From IMG/VR virus record IMGVR_UViG_3300032282_001564, positions 49,158-113,157 of that record: a stretch of DNA of 64,000 nt; one strand, 5' to 3'. The stretch comes from a virus. Below are positions 31,783-39,703 of the stretch, piece after piece. The stretch's first letter is position 1; each line of letters starts with the position of its first letter. Position numbers and translations under genes: made by a program. The notes beneath the pieces are model-generated. The model was not told the DNA's origin. It searched no databases and saw only the letters and a program-made list of their open reading frames with translations.

Positions 31783-33434
31783 CTGGGATAATACTTCCAA
31801 TCCCAGTATCCTTTCAACCACGCCCACTCAAAGCTCAGTTTGAGTTTATCGTAATCTCCCCCGACTTGATTATAGTATAGCACAGCATCATGGGCTCCGG
31901 CCAAACAATATTCAGCAAAATCACCTTCAGCAACTTCGCACCAAGTTGCTAATCTATGACTGGTTTCTACGGTAGGCTCTGTTGCCATAAAGTGCTTGAG
32001 TTTAACTACTTCGCGGAACGCAGTACGCCAGGTCATCCACGGTGTTTGATTAAAGTGTGCAATTCCTGACAATATAGGTACAGACTCATGTGGCTGACTT
32101 AGAGTAAAATCGATGCCAGGTGTATTGTTTTCAAGTACTAACTTTTTATTGTATGCAATAATACCTTGATGTCCGTACTCTAATCCATTTACAGGATTAC
32201 GACTGTTAAAGATATAGTGTTTAGGTTCTTGGAAATAATCTGGTTGCCAATCAAACCAAGGGAACTCACTACCTAGTACTTCTAGTTTGGCAAACACCGC
32301 AAAGAACCACAGAGTGTCACTACGACGTGCGGCTTCTTGGTAAGCGGCAGTACGCCCATTTACTCCACGTACCCATTTTGCATCAGTGTTGCTCATATAG
32401 CATAAGTGCTCATACCAGCGTTCTTCATCTGGTTCGCCGTTACTGATATAAACTATGTCTAACCCGGAAAAATCTCTATCCTTGTGGTATTCGTTTACTT
32501 GATAAACCGACGTTTCGAGGTAAGGATAATCGTAGATTTGCCGCTTAAGGTGTCGCTTTATATCGCGTGGTATCAGTGCCGTAGCGCCACTGCGACTACA
32601 ACGTTCTACAACACGGTCTTTTTCAGTCCACAAGCAAGGGGAAGGAGAAAAACGCATATCCTTTTGATTAGTGAACAGCACGTAAGGTGTTTCGAATTTG
32701 TAATTTTTTACTTCGGTTACCAGATCATCGGAATCATAATAGTAGGCCGGCGTATCAAAACGATCTACATACTGATCATCACAATAGTTTATAACATTAA
32801 ACCAATCTAGCAATTCTAACTCGATCATTTGCTGTTTAAATGATTCTACGTGTATATAGAATGTGTCGCCACGCTCTTGCATACCACTAGGAAAGCAATG
32901 AATCATTTCACGTTGAAATTCATCTGGGTGCCAGGTAAAGTCAAATGTAGTATAGTCACAAACACTATTAATAATCCAAACAAATTCGGTAGTAGCTACA
33001 TTCATAATACGTTTGAATGTATCTAGGTAATTATCTACGAATCTAGTTTTGTGTATGTTTGGATTAAACTCTTTAAGTACATCAAATTGGTGCCGTGCTA
33101 TACTACCGTTGCCATGATCAACATAATAAATGTCAGCATGGTTCACCCGCCTGTTAATTATTTTAGGCAAATAATGTTTTGGTGCATCGGGATTGGATTT
33201 ACAGCCTAGGTATACATCGCCGTTGCGTTGATGTTGACTTTCCCAGACATGAGTAAAATTGCTTTCCCATGGCGGCGGTGTATAATCAAAGTCGAACCCG
33301 CGGTAGTCATTACCCCCATAAATATACCAGTAGTGTGCTGTACGAGATTGTCGTGCGGCATCGGCTAAGTCTATAGCTGGTTTTTCAAATTCAACAATGT
33401 TGGGTTTTGGTCCCCAATAAAAAACATCAAACAT
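31779..33434 (-). CDS. Large two-part glycosyltransferase-like protein
   Basis: A 551-residue protein started at ATG 33434-33432; an in-frame TTG at 33449 is also open. The C-terminal half (from LDIVYISNGEPDEERWYEH) is clearly related to the protein at 5847-6743: shared NPVNGLEYGHQGII, and TPWMTWRTAFREVVKLKHF. The N-terminal half has a similar FVWIINSVCDYTTFDF segment and seems an ancient duplication. No clear DxD is seen in the C-terminal part. It probably acts on sugars. It converges with the aminotransferase and diverges from 33433. Confidence 0.6.
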   Translation of the reverse strand: MFDVFYWGPKPNIVEFEKPAIDLADAARQSRTAHYWYIYGGNDYRGFDFDYTPPPWESNFTHVWESQHQRNGDVYLGCKSNPDAPKHYLPKIINRRVNHADIYYVDHGNGSIARHQFDVLKEFNPNIHKTRFVDNYLDTFKRIMNVATTEFVWIINSVCDYTTFDFTWHPDEFQREMIHCFPSGMQERGDTFYIHVESFKQQMIELELLDWFNVINYCDDQYVDRFDTPAYYYDSDDLVTEVKNYKFETPYVLFTNQKDMRFSPSPCLWTEKDRVVERCSRSGATALIPRDIKRHLKRQIYDYPYLETSVYQVNEYHKDRDFSGLDIVYISNGEPDEERWYEHLCYMSNTDAKWVRGVNGRTAAYQEAARRSDTLWFFAVFAKLEVLGSEFPWFDWQPDYFQEPKHYIFNSRNPVNGLEYGHQGIIAYNKKLVLENNTPGIDFTLSQPHESVPILSGIAHFNQTPWMTWRTAFREVVKLKHFMATEPTVETSHRLATWCEVAEGDFAEYCLAGAHDAVLYYNQVGGDYDKLKLSFEWAWLKGYWDWKYYPS

Positions 33435-34587
33435 GTATAATATCGCCAATCATTACGAAAACATATACCAACACCTACGCACTATTATAGCAGATCCTCG
33501 CCTGGCATATCTACATCCTTTTGGATCAACTCAACCAGAAAACATAGAATTGTTTATCAATAAAAATGATACTAGACTACGTAAAGATCCTATATTCATT
33601 TTTTACGATCAAGAACCATTGGACTTAGAATATAACCGAGCGGTCTTTGACAGTATAATACAACGTACAGCGGCTCCGTATATATTAGTTAGCACTGAAA
33701 AAACCAGCGAAGAAAAGAACCGCATACTAGAAGCATATCCATTTGCCGATGTTAATTATTTCTTTCACGTCTTTGCCGCTGCCGATTGGTTTCGCGGACA
33801 CAAGTATTTGCCGGGATTGCGTTTGCCCAGTGATAGGACTTTAAACAAAACATATATTACATTTAATCGACTAACTAGCAATAAACGTGTTTACCGCAGT
33901 TTATTAATCAGTGAGCTTTACAAAAATGATTTATTAAAAGCCGGGCACGTTAGTTTTAGCAAGGATTGTCCCGATGGCGGAAACTTTGCCGACAATTTAA
34001 AATCTAGCGGGTTAGATAATGTACTAGTTGAAGAAGCTATAGCAAACATTGGCAATCTACCTGAGCTACGTATAGACTACTTAGATCAACACATACCAAA
34101 TCAAAGTATGTTATTAACACCTATGCACGAGTTAATGGAAAGTTTTGTATTCCTAGTAACAGAGACTTGTTACTTTGAAAGTAAAACACATTTGACTGAA
34201 AAAATATTTAAACCTATTGCACTACGCATGCCATTCTTGCTGTTAGGTTGTGCTAACAATTTAGAATACTTACGCAGTTATGGATTTAAAACGTTCAGTG
34301 ATTTTTGGGATGAAAGTTACGACACTATAGAAGATCCGGTACTACGTCTACGGGCAGTTGTTGATATTGTAAAAGATTTATCAAATATGAGTCCTGCACA
34401 ACAACAAGCAATGTTACGAGATATGATACCTATACTAGAACACAACTATCAACGTTTTGCCGATGGCAGTTTAGTACGAGATGAATGGAATTCATTGACC
34501 AGCAGTCTTAACAACATTGCCAAACTTTACGAGTTTAAACCACCCTATCGTCCTAACACAAGATTAGGGCAAGCGATTCCATGCTAA
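33433..34587 (+). CDS. GT-B-like glycosyltransferase with TEK-KP motif
   Basis: A 384-residue paralogue of 12962-13903. VFLVTETCYFESKTHL is followed by TEKIFKPIALRMPFLLLG and GFKTFSDFWDESYD, the same donor-site-like block. The N-terminal part contains FIFYDQEPLDLEYN. A sugar transferase role is likely, donor unknown. Its ATG overlaps the opposite-strand ATG inside ACATGT, so there is no intergenic space. The last bases overlap the membrane protein encoded at 34564-34740 on the other strand. Confidence 0.6.
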   Translation: MYNIANHYENIYQHLRTIIADPRLAYLHPFGSTQPENIELFINKNDTRLRKDPIFIFYDQEPLDLEYNRAVFDSIIQRTAAPYILVSTEKTSEEKNRILEAYPFADVNYFFHVFAAADWFRGHKYLPGLRLPSDRTLNKTYITFNRLTSNKRVYRSLLISELYKNDLLKAGHVSFSKDCPDGGNFADNLKSSGLDNVLVEEAIANIGNLPELRIDYLDQHIPNQSMLLTPMHELMESFVFLVTETCYFESKTHLTEKIFKPIALRMPFLLLGCANNLEYLRSYGFKTFSDFWDESYDTIEDPVLRLRAVVDIVKDLSNMSPAQQQAMLRDMIPILEHNYQRFADGSLVRDEWNSLTSSLNNIAKLYEFKPPYRPNTRLGQAIPC

Positions 34588-34740
34588 CTCGTGTATGTAA
34601 TACAGTATAGTATTTGCTATTATTTGAGCAATGGCAATGCTTGTGGCGACAAACATTTGCCCTGTGACTATATAACTAATTAGGAATGTACTAGTTGACC
34701 CAACTACTCGCCAGGTTAATGTTTTCCATACTGTTCTCAT
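34564..34740 (-). CDS. DUF2061-type small membrane protein
   Basis: A 58-residue membrane protein. It has the DUF2061 pattern: a start with KTLTWRVVGST, a first hydrophobic segment (TFLISYIVTG), a second (ATSIAIAQIIANTILYYI) and the ending HELAW. The start overlaps the stop of the upstream kinase-fusion gene (ATGA). It would sit in the host inner membrane. Function of the family is unknown. It overlaps the + strand gene at its end by 24 bases. Confidence 0.75.
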   Translation of the reverse strand: MRTVWKTLTWRVVGSTSTFLISYIVTGQMFVATSIAIAQIIANTILYYIHELAWNRLP

Positions 34741-35528
34741 TTTAAGCCAAGTTCTCGACGTATATTAGTAGCACTAATAGCACCAATTTCCTCGTCTGGT
34801 ACTTCTTCTGCGTGTGTATATCCAACTCCGCGACCCCAACCAATGTGTACAATATTAGGTACTACCTGGATATCATATTGTCCTTGATATAGTGGATCTA
34901 GGTCACGCTTGATAAAGCTCTTGACCTTTTCGACTTCAAAAGGATTACTACCTTGCCAGCCCTGTACATCGCGTATCTGTATAATAACTTGTCCTGTACG
35001 TGCCAACAGGCGTTCAAACAACCAACGATGTCCATCGTGCCAAGGTTGCCAACGACCTAACATCTGTACAGTTTCTTTACGCCAATCAAACACAGGACGT
35101 CTACGATTATCAACAATATGGTCGGCAACAAAGTCTGCCCACTTAGTGGCATTCTGTTCATTAATACGGAAATCATAAATTTCTGGCTCAACAAACATTC
35201 GGTTTGTGTCGGCATATCGACCTTCCCGGATAGTGTCCATCCAGACTGTCCAGTCTGCTTTGAAATTATTACGCATTTCAACTAAAGGTGCAACAAAGTC
35301 GCATAATGCATAGTCGGTATTACAAGTAGCAGACAAATCGTACATACGCTTACTTTGACGAATACGACCTGCTTCGCTAAAATCCCAATCATCAAATTGT
35401 TTGCGTACTTCGTCAGCATTAAACCATGTTACGGTTTTGCCACAGTCTTCTAATAGCTTTTTTAGTTCTGTTGCTAGTGTTGTTTTACCAGAGCCAGGAA
35501 GGCCCATAATTAAAATACGTTGTGTCAT
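34737..35528 (-). CDS. APS kinase-like / nucleotidyltransferase fusion
   Basis: A 263-residue bifunctional protein. The N-terminal half is CysC-like: Walker A GLPGSGKTT (9-17), WFNADEVRKQFDDWDF and GRIRQSKRM, as in adenylylsulfate kinases. The C-terminal half is a nucleotidyltransferase: GRWQPWHDGHRWLF (the HxGH type) and ISATNIRREL, as in NMN or cytidylyl transferases. It could make an activated sulfate or a nucleotide-linked small molecule. The sulfotransferase at 58745 might use PAPS. Adjacent overlap with the carbamoyltransferase suggests joint use. True substrates are unknown. Confidence 0.75.
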   Translation of the reverse strand: MTQRILIMGLPGSGKTTLATELKKLLEDCGKTVTWFNADEVRKQFDDWDFSEAGRIRQSKRMYDLSATCNTDYALCDFVAPLVEMRNNFKADWTVWMDTIREGRYADTNRMFVEPEIYDFRINEQNATKWADFVADHIVDNRRRPVFDWRKETVQMLGRWQPWHDGHRWLFERLLARTGQVIIQIRDVQGWQGSNPFEVEKVKSFIKRDLDPLYQGQYDIQVVPNIVHIGWGRGVGYTHAEEVPDEEIGAISATNIRRELGLK

Positions 35529-37000
35529 GAGTGTACCTTTACGTTATAGAGTTTTTCAAAGCGATCTGCATCTGCACGGTCATTGACCATTGGCTCGCCT
35601 TTAATGTTAAGACTTGTGTTTAGTAGCATTGGACAACCTGTTACAACGTACCATTTTTCTAGTAGTTCCCGGATCCCCGACCCGTCTCTGGAGACAGTTT
35701 GCACCCGACTAGTATTATCGTGATGAGTGATAGCAGGGAATAAAACCGGATGTTTACATACTCCCACGGACTGCATGTAAGGACTATCCACAAAACCACG
35801 TGGCATATCAAAATAATCGTGAACGTGCTCGGCCAGTATGACCGGGGCGAATGGTCTAAATTTTTGTCTTCGTTTGATTTCATTTACTCGATCCTTTATA
35901 TCTTGTCCTCGGGGGTCGGCGAGGAGACTTCTATTCCCAAGTGCCCTTGGCCCAAACTCTGCTTTACCGGAAGCAACTCCAACGATTTTATCGCGGAGTA
36001 AACTATCGAGGACGGCATTAACAGGGTATGGACCGCTAATCTCTCTACCGAGAAATGCATCTTTAAATTGGATCTTACCACCGTAGGCAAGAGCTCCAGC
36101 GCCAAGGCTAGAACCAGCATCGCCAGGATTAGGCATAATCCAAATTTTTTCAAAATATTCACCAAGGTTTCTATTAGCTAAACAATTTAGGGCAACACCG
36201 CCCATGTACACCAAATTTGTGCTCCAGCCAAAGTCCTTTGCCCGACGCATTACATTATATATCAAATTTTCTGCCAATGACTGTGCTGAACTGGCAATAT
36301 GCATGTCTTCGAAGCTTTCTGTGTAATCCCTAGCAATGCCAGTGTGCATATTCTCATTAAATCTTATGTCGTATTCGTTTTCTACTAAATCCATCTTCAT
36401 TACTGAGCTTATGTTTTTGCTACCATAAGCGGCCATGCCCATTAGTATGTATTCTTCTTCATTGGGTTTTAAGCCAACTTGTTGTGTCATAGCACTATAA
36501 AAGAGTCCTATGCTGTGTGGATAGCGTTGTCCCCATAAACGATGATATTGGGCTCGTCCATCTACGTAGTGAGCACCCCATATACTAATTGTGTCCCATT
36601 CCCCAATAGCATCAATTACAACTACTGTGGCCTTGTTAAATGTGCTTGTTTGAAATCCCGCGGCCGCATGGCTTAGGTGATGATTGTGACTACTATATTC
36701 AGGGAATTTTATACCGCCAAGTTGTTTGTTTAATACTTGCTTTAAGGTGATCTTATCCCACTCAACACCTTCACTGCTGTATAGTCTGCGTAATTGTTTT
36801 GCCCAAGGACGCTCATAATAAGCAACGTGTACAATAGGACTGTGTTCCATAACATCGTCAATTAGCCCCGATGCAAGATTGGCATCGTTTTTAATTTTGC
36901 TGTAACGCTCTGAGTGCCCGGCAAACAGTATCTCGCCGTATTCGTTAATTACAGTTGCGGAGGCATCATGAAACCCAGCCGAGATTCCTAATATGTTCAT
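35525..37000 (-). CDS. Carbamoyltransferase (NodU/TobZ family)
   Basis: A 491-residue protein of the NodU/CmcH/TobZ type, using carbamoyl phosphate and ATP to carbamoylate a sugar or other hydroxyl. ILGISAGFHDASAT is the N-terminal ATPase/Kae1-like signature, HNHHLSHAA binds metal, YMGGVALNCLANRN is the nucleotide-site motif, and EFGPRALGNRSLLADPR is the YrdC-like C-terminal hallmark. It overlaps the kinase fusion. Bases about 35640-36120 show GC-rich codon use unlike the rest of the gene. Likely part of glycan decoration. Confidence 0.9.
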   Translation of the reverse strand: MNILGISAGFHDASATVINEYGEILFAGHSERYSKIKNDANLASGLIDDVMEHSPIVHVAYYERPWAKQLRRLYSSEGVEWDKITLKQVLNKQLGGIKFPEYSSHNHHLSHAAAGFQTSTFNKATVVVIDAIGEWDTISIWGAHYVDGRAQYHRLWGQRYPHSIGLFYSAMTQQVGLKPNEEEYILMGMAAYGSKNISSVMKMDLVENEYDIRFNENMHTGIARDYTESFEDMHIASSAQSLAENLIYNVMRRAKDFGWSTNLVYMGGVALNCLANRNLGEYFEKIWIMPNPGDAGSSLGAGALAYGGKIQFKDAFLGREISGPYPVNAVLDSLLRDKIVGVASGKAEFGPRALGNRSLLADPRGQDIKDRVNEIKRRQKFRPFAPVILAEHVHDYFDMPRGFVDSPYMQSVGVCKHPVLFPAITHHDNTSRVQTVSRDGSGIRELLEKWYVVTGCPMLLNTSLNIKGEPMVNDRADADRFEKLYNVKVHS

Positions 37001-37625
37001 TGATCTTTTCTGCTATTCTTTTGTGTCCTAACTCTAGTGGATGTCCACCCGGGCCTTTAGGACAATCGCCCTGCCAATCTATCATTCCCCATCTAGGCCA
37101 TTCAACATAGTATCTAGGATCTACTTGCATAATTAAATTTACTAGTTTTAAAGAAAATTCATTATACAATTCTTCTCTTAGGTCCGACCACATGCCAAAC
37201 GTGCTACAAAATAAGTAAGGTTTTTCAATTTGTTTTAGATAGCTTTGCAACATAATGATTTGTCTAAACCAACGTTGGTAACTATAAAGTCTATCATAAT
37301 GTAATTTATAATATTCTTCTACCCAGCCAATTTTTCTTTTGCGAGCAGTATTAACATTAACATCCAATAATTCATTTTGATAAGGAACTTCAAAGCGGTC
37401 TGGCTGAGTCCATGCAACTACAATTAGATCGTAGTTGTTAACTTCTTCAAAAACAATACGGATATTACGGTCGTTACTTCCGCCACCTTTGCCTTGGTTT
37501 GTAACATTCCAGTTATTAGCATCGGCTAATAACACTGGCCAGGCTTGTGTTGCAGGATCTGATAACTCTTCACCTGCGGTAAAACTACATCCTACTGTTA
37601 GTACATTTGGTTTAACTAATGTCAT
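36966..37625 (-). CDS. SGNH-type hydrolase (2 of 4)
   Basis: A 219-residue paralogue of 16244-17056. VGCSFTAGEELSDPATQAWP holds a GCS rather than GDS nucleophile block, GKGGGSNDRN supplies the third block, VVAWTQPDRFE matches the second, and GHPLELGHKRIAEKI holds the terminal histidine. The SGNH fold implies esterase or transferase action on acyl groups. It overlaps the carbamoyltransferase by 35 bases. Confidence 0.7.
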   Translation of the reverse strand: MTLVKPNVLTVGCSFTAGEELSDPATQAWPVLLADANNWNVTNQGKGGGSNDRNIRIVFEEVNNYDLIVVAWTQPDRFEVPYQNELLDVNVNTARKRKIGWVEEYYKLHYDRLYSYQRWFRQIIMLQSYLKQIEKPYLFCSTFGMWSDLREELYNEFSLKLVNLIMQVDPRYYVEWPRWGMIDWQGDCPKGPGGHPLELGHKRIAEKINEHIRNLGWVS

Positions 37626-38001
37626 TTATATTTTCTAAATTATCTAAGTAGGCTTTTAAATTGTTTCCGTGCAGGGTCAGCATCAATGCTTCCTCTTCTT
37701 CAAATACAATTATTTTTTGTCTCTTTAGTAGATAGTACGGACCCTTAAGGTAACGCTCTAACTGTAGTAAGTTGTGATTTGTTAATTCGTCTGGCAATGA
37801 AAATTCATAGCTTTGCATTTTCAATATAGCTTTGACAAATTGTAAACCTTGTAGACTTAATCTGAGACTGTCAACGTCTGTGGGATTCTGCCACCAGCGT
37901 ATTTGCATATTCCCAGCTTCAGCAACAGGAATATCACCAGCCTTGATAAAAATTTGTGTAAGCTGGCGTTGGGTGTAACGCTTAGGGGTAGATTTTTTCA
38001 C
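37612..38001 (-). CDS. Conserved-looking protein, unknown function
   Basis: A 129-residue soluble protein, basic at the N-terminus (KKSTPKRYTQRQ). The core SLRLSLQGLQFVKAILKMQS and YLKGPYYLLKRQKIIVFEEE suggests an alpha/beta fold, and LHGNNLKAYLDNL near the end is a recognisable recurring phrase in T4-like marine phages. No function is known. It overlaps both neighbours. Confidence 0.65.
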   Translation of the reverse strand: MKKSTPKRYTQRQLTQIFIKAGDIPVAEAGNMQIRWWQNPTDVDSLRLSLQGLQFVKAILKMQSYEFSLPDELTNHNLLQLERYLKGPYYLLKRQKIIVFEEEEALMLTLHGNNLKAYLDNLENINDIS

Positions 38002-38269
38002 CGGCTTTTAACAGCACAACGGTGAACTTATCTGTCTTGAATAGTACGTTAAGTTTCTTGGCTAGGTTAATAGCATGACCAGGATTACTGAAACTTACCT
38101 TTTTGTACTTAGGTCCAGGGTATGAAACAAGTATGTTGTGAGTTTTTAAATTAATAGGTTGATTGTCGTAAAAGACCGCCCAGATTCCTTCGGAGCTCAA
38201 TACCTGTTCGCTCTTGTAGTTTGTTTTATTAACGTGGTCCAACAACACAGTTGGTTTTGGTCTTGACAT
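37982..38269 (-). CDS. Small protein, unknown function
   Basis: A 95-residue protein with a basic C-terminal region (KLNVLFKTDKFTVVLLKAG) and a central strand pair (YDNQPINLKTHNILVSYPGP). It overlaps the downstream gene by 20 bases. No known motif is visible. Confidence 0.55.
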   Translation of the reverse strand: MSRPKPTVLLDHVNKTNYKSEQVLSSEGIWAVFYDNQPINLKTHNILVSYPGPKYKKVSFSNPGHAINLAKKLNVLFKTDKFTVVLLKAGEKIYP

Positions 38270-38293
38270 TTCAAATATCCTTGATATACAATT

Positions 38294-38301
38294 TATTTAT
38301 C
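38294..38301 (-). promoter_or_regulatory. Candidate late promoter box
   Basis: On the reverse strand the bases read GATAAATA, one mismatch from the T4 late box. It lies about 25 bases before the ATG at 38269, with AAGGA in the leader. Single match in AT-rich DNA. Confidence 0.3.
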
Positions 38302-38318
38302 ACAGTAATATACGTAGT

Positions 38319-38537
38319 TTATTTAAAAGTGCCACCATTTAATGATACCGTTATATTATTGTCAGCATTGCCGGTATTTTTTGCTAGGTTACTAATAGTG
38401 GCCATTAAATCAAAAATTTCAGCGTGTAAACTACGAGCTTCTTGCGTATTTAAGGTAATAACTTTACCATTGGTTTGATTCATGGTCCTTACCTTGTCAT
38501 TAAACTGTTTAATGTGAAAAGGTAAGTTATTGTCCAT
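38319..38537 (-). CDS. Small protein, unknown function
   Basis: A 72-residue protein that is mainly helical (ARSLHAEIFDLMATISNLA) and ends with a N-N-I-T-V-S-L-N strand. It overlaps the upstream gene by 11 bases. No motif is recognised. Confidence 0.5.
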   Translation of the reverse strand: MDNNLPFHIKQFNDKVRTMNQTNGKVITLNTQEARSLHAEIFDLMATISNLAKNTGNADNNITVSLNGGTFK

Positions 38538-39003
38538 TGGCTTCTTTCATTGATTCAATCATACGTTCTTGTGTTTTAAACGGACCTTGATATTCATAAC
38601 GATTTAGTGTAATAAGTTTTGGACAATATGCACGAACCCAGGTGCTACTAAATTTGATGATATAATAACCGGCACAAAAGAAACTCTTAGACTTTGCACC
38701 TTTTGTATAGATAGGCAAATAGCGTTGAACATCAAGTACTTGATTGTGTGGGAAAGTATTAGTAGGATATCCGTATACATCATAAACATCAAGTTTGACT
38801 TTTTTAGTTTTCTCTGGTTTAGCAAATTCAATATTGTATTTCTTGCTTAGTAATTTAATACTAGGAAAAATTTCTCTTTGATTGTCATGAATATATACAA
38901 CTCCGCCTTCGTCGATAGTCATGATATTACCGACCTTGGATCCTTCGGACTCAACAATCCAAATTTTATTTTTTACAACTGGTTTTGCAATTAGTTCGGT
39001 CAT
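38527..39003 (-). CDS. Conserved-looking protein, unknown function
   Basis: A 158-residue protein. ATG 39003-39001 is chosen because its A-T-G-A overlaps the upstream stop; a longer start at 39069 would overlap 60 bases. The beta-rich N-terminal part (KIWIVESEGSKVGNIMTID) resembles a KOW- or SH3-type barrel; the middle carries VKLDVYDVYGYPTNTF. No catalytic motif is visible. Confidence 0.6.
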   Translation of the reverse strand: MTELIAKPVVKNKIWIVESEGSKVGNIMTIDEGGVVYIHDNQREIFPSIKLLSKKYNIEFAKPEKTKKVKLDVYDVYGYPTNTFPHNQVLDVQRYLPIYTKGAKSKSFFCAGYYIIKFSSTWVRAYCPKLITLNRYEYQGPFKTQERMIESMKEANGQ

Positions 39004-39362
39004 AATACAATTAATCCTATAATTAGTAAGTATGTCAAGTAGTGTAGGCATTGGTCTGCACCAAACCACACCCAGAACATACGATCCGCAGTAGTTAGTC
39101 CGCGGCTGAGCTGATGTTTAAGCCAGTCAATATGATAATGTAAAACACCATCAATAAGACCGAGTATCATAATATCTAAGAATGTTGCACATACAAACGC
39201 AGTAACAATCATAGTACCAACAGCATGATACAACGCATGATGGATACCACCGGGCATTCCATACACACCCTTTTGTTCAATCATGTAAGGGTATTGCCAA
39301 ACAAAGTCGCAAAGAAAATGTTTTATTCCAAACAACGTTAATAGTGTTAGTATGGTAATCAT
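39000..39362 (-). CDS. DUF3307-type membrane protein
   Basis: A 120-residue inner-membrane protein with about four transmembrane helices. KHFLCDFVWQ near the N-terminus, the mid segment IHHALYHAVGTMIVTAF, and HYHIDWLKHQL match the DUF3307 family pattern of paired His and Asp residues. The family has no established function. ATGA overlaps join it to both neighbours. Confidence 0.75.
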   Translation of the reverse strand: MITILTLLTLFGIKHFLCDFVWQYPYMIEQKGVYGMPGGIHHALYHAVGTMIVTAFVCATFLDIMILGLIDGVLHYHIDWLKHQLSRGLTTADRMFWVWFGADQCLHYLTYLLIIGLIVL

Positions 39363-39535
39363 TTATTGATTCTTTCCATTCTTGCTCTGCGGCATGCTTC
39401 TTTAACTTCAATTGGGTAGTCAGGACTGATTTCAGAAATGCTACAGTCATAGCGACGTACTTTGCTATCGTTGTCTAAAACACCGGATAACAAAATAACT
39501 ATAATAGCTATAGCAGTTGGTATTAAAAATCTCAT
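39359..39535 (-). CDS. Small membrane-anchored protein with DCS-EISPDYP motif
   Basis: A 58-residue protein. A hydrophobic N-terminus (FLIPTAIAIIVILLSG) anchors it; the rest is RYDCSISEISPDYP and VKEACRRARMERINK, with two cysteines that might pair in the periplasm. ATGA overlaps exist at both ends. It recurs in T4-like marine phages but has no function I can name. Confidence 0.75.
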   Translation of the reverse strand: MRFLIPTAIAIIVILLSGVLDNDSKVRRYDCSISEISPDYPIEVKEACRRARMERINK

Positions 39536-39702
39536 TTGTTTCTTAAAAAATAGTTAAATGCGGCAATAGCCCAGTACATTAACGCACCAACCCAATCGCC
39601 TTTTCCAAAATCGGCTAAGCCGGCCATAACCAAGAACCCAATTAGGAACCAAGTAATTTCAAAATAATTATATCTGTACCATGCAACAAATTTATCTAAC
39701 AT
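39532..39702 (-). CDS. Small membrane protein
   Basis: A 56-residue protein starting at ATG 39702-39700; an upstream start at 39732 is open but unlikely. Two probable membrane segments are FEITWFLIGFLVMAGL and GALMYWAIAAFNYFL. The stop overlaps the next start (ATGA). It stands two bases after the exonuclease gene in the direction of transcription. Function unknown. Confidence 0.7.
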   Translation of the reverse strand: MLDKFVAWYRYNYFEITWFLIGFLVMAGLADFGKGDWVGALMYWAIAAFNYFLRNK

Positions 39703-39703
39703 T

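Noticed and set aside
35750-36165. Several frames on both strands in the carbamoyltransferase
   Set aside because: They coincide with the GC-rich patch; the carbamoyltransferase frame is intact with all motifs.
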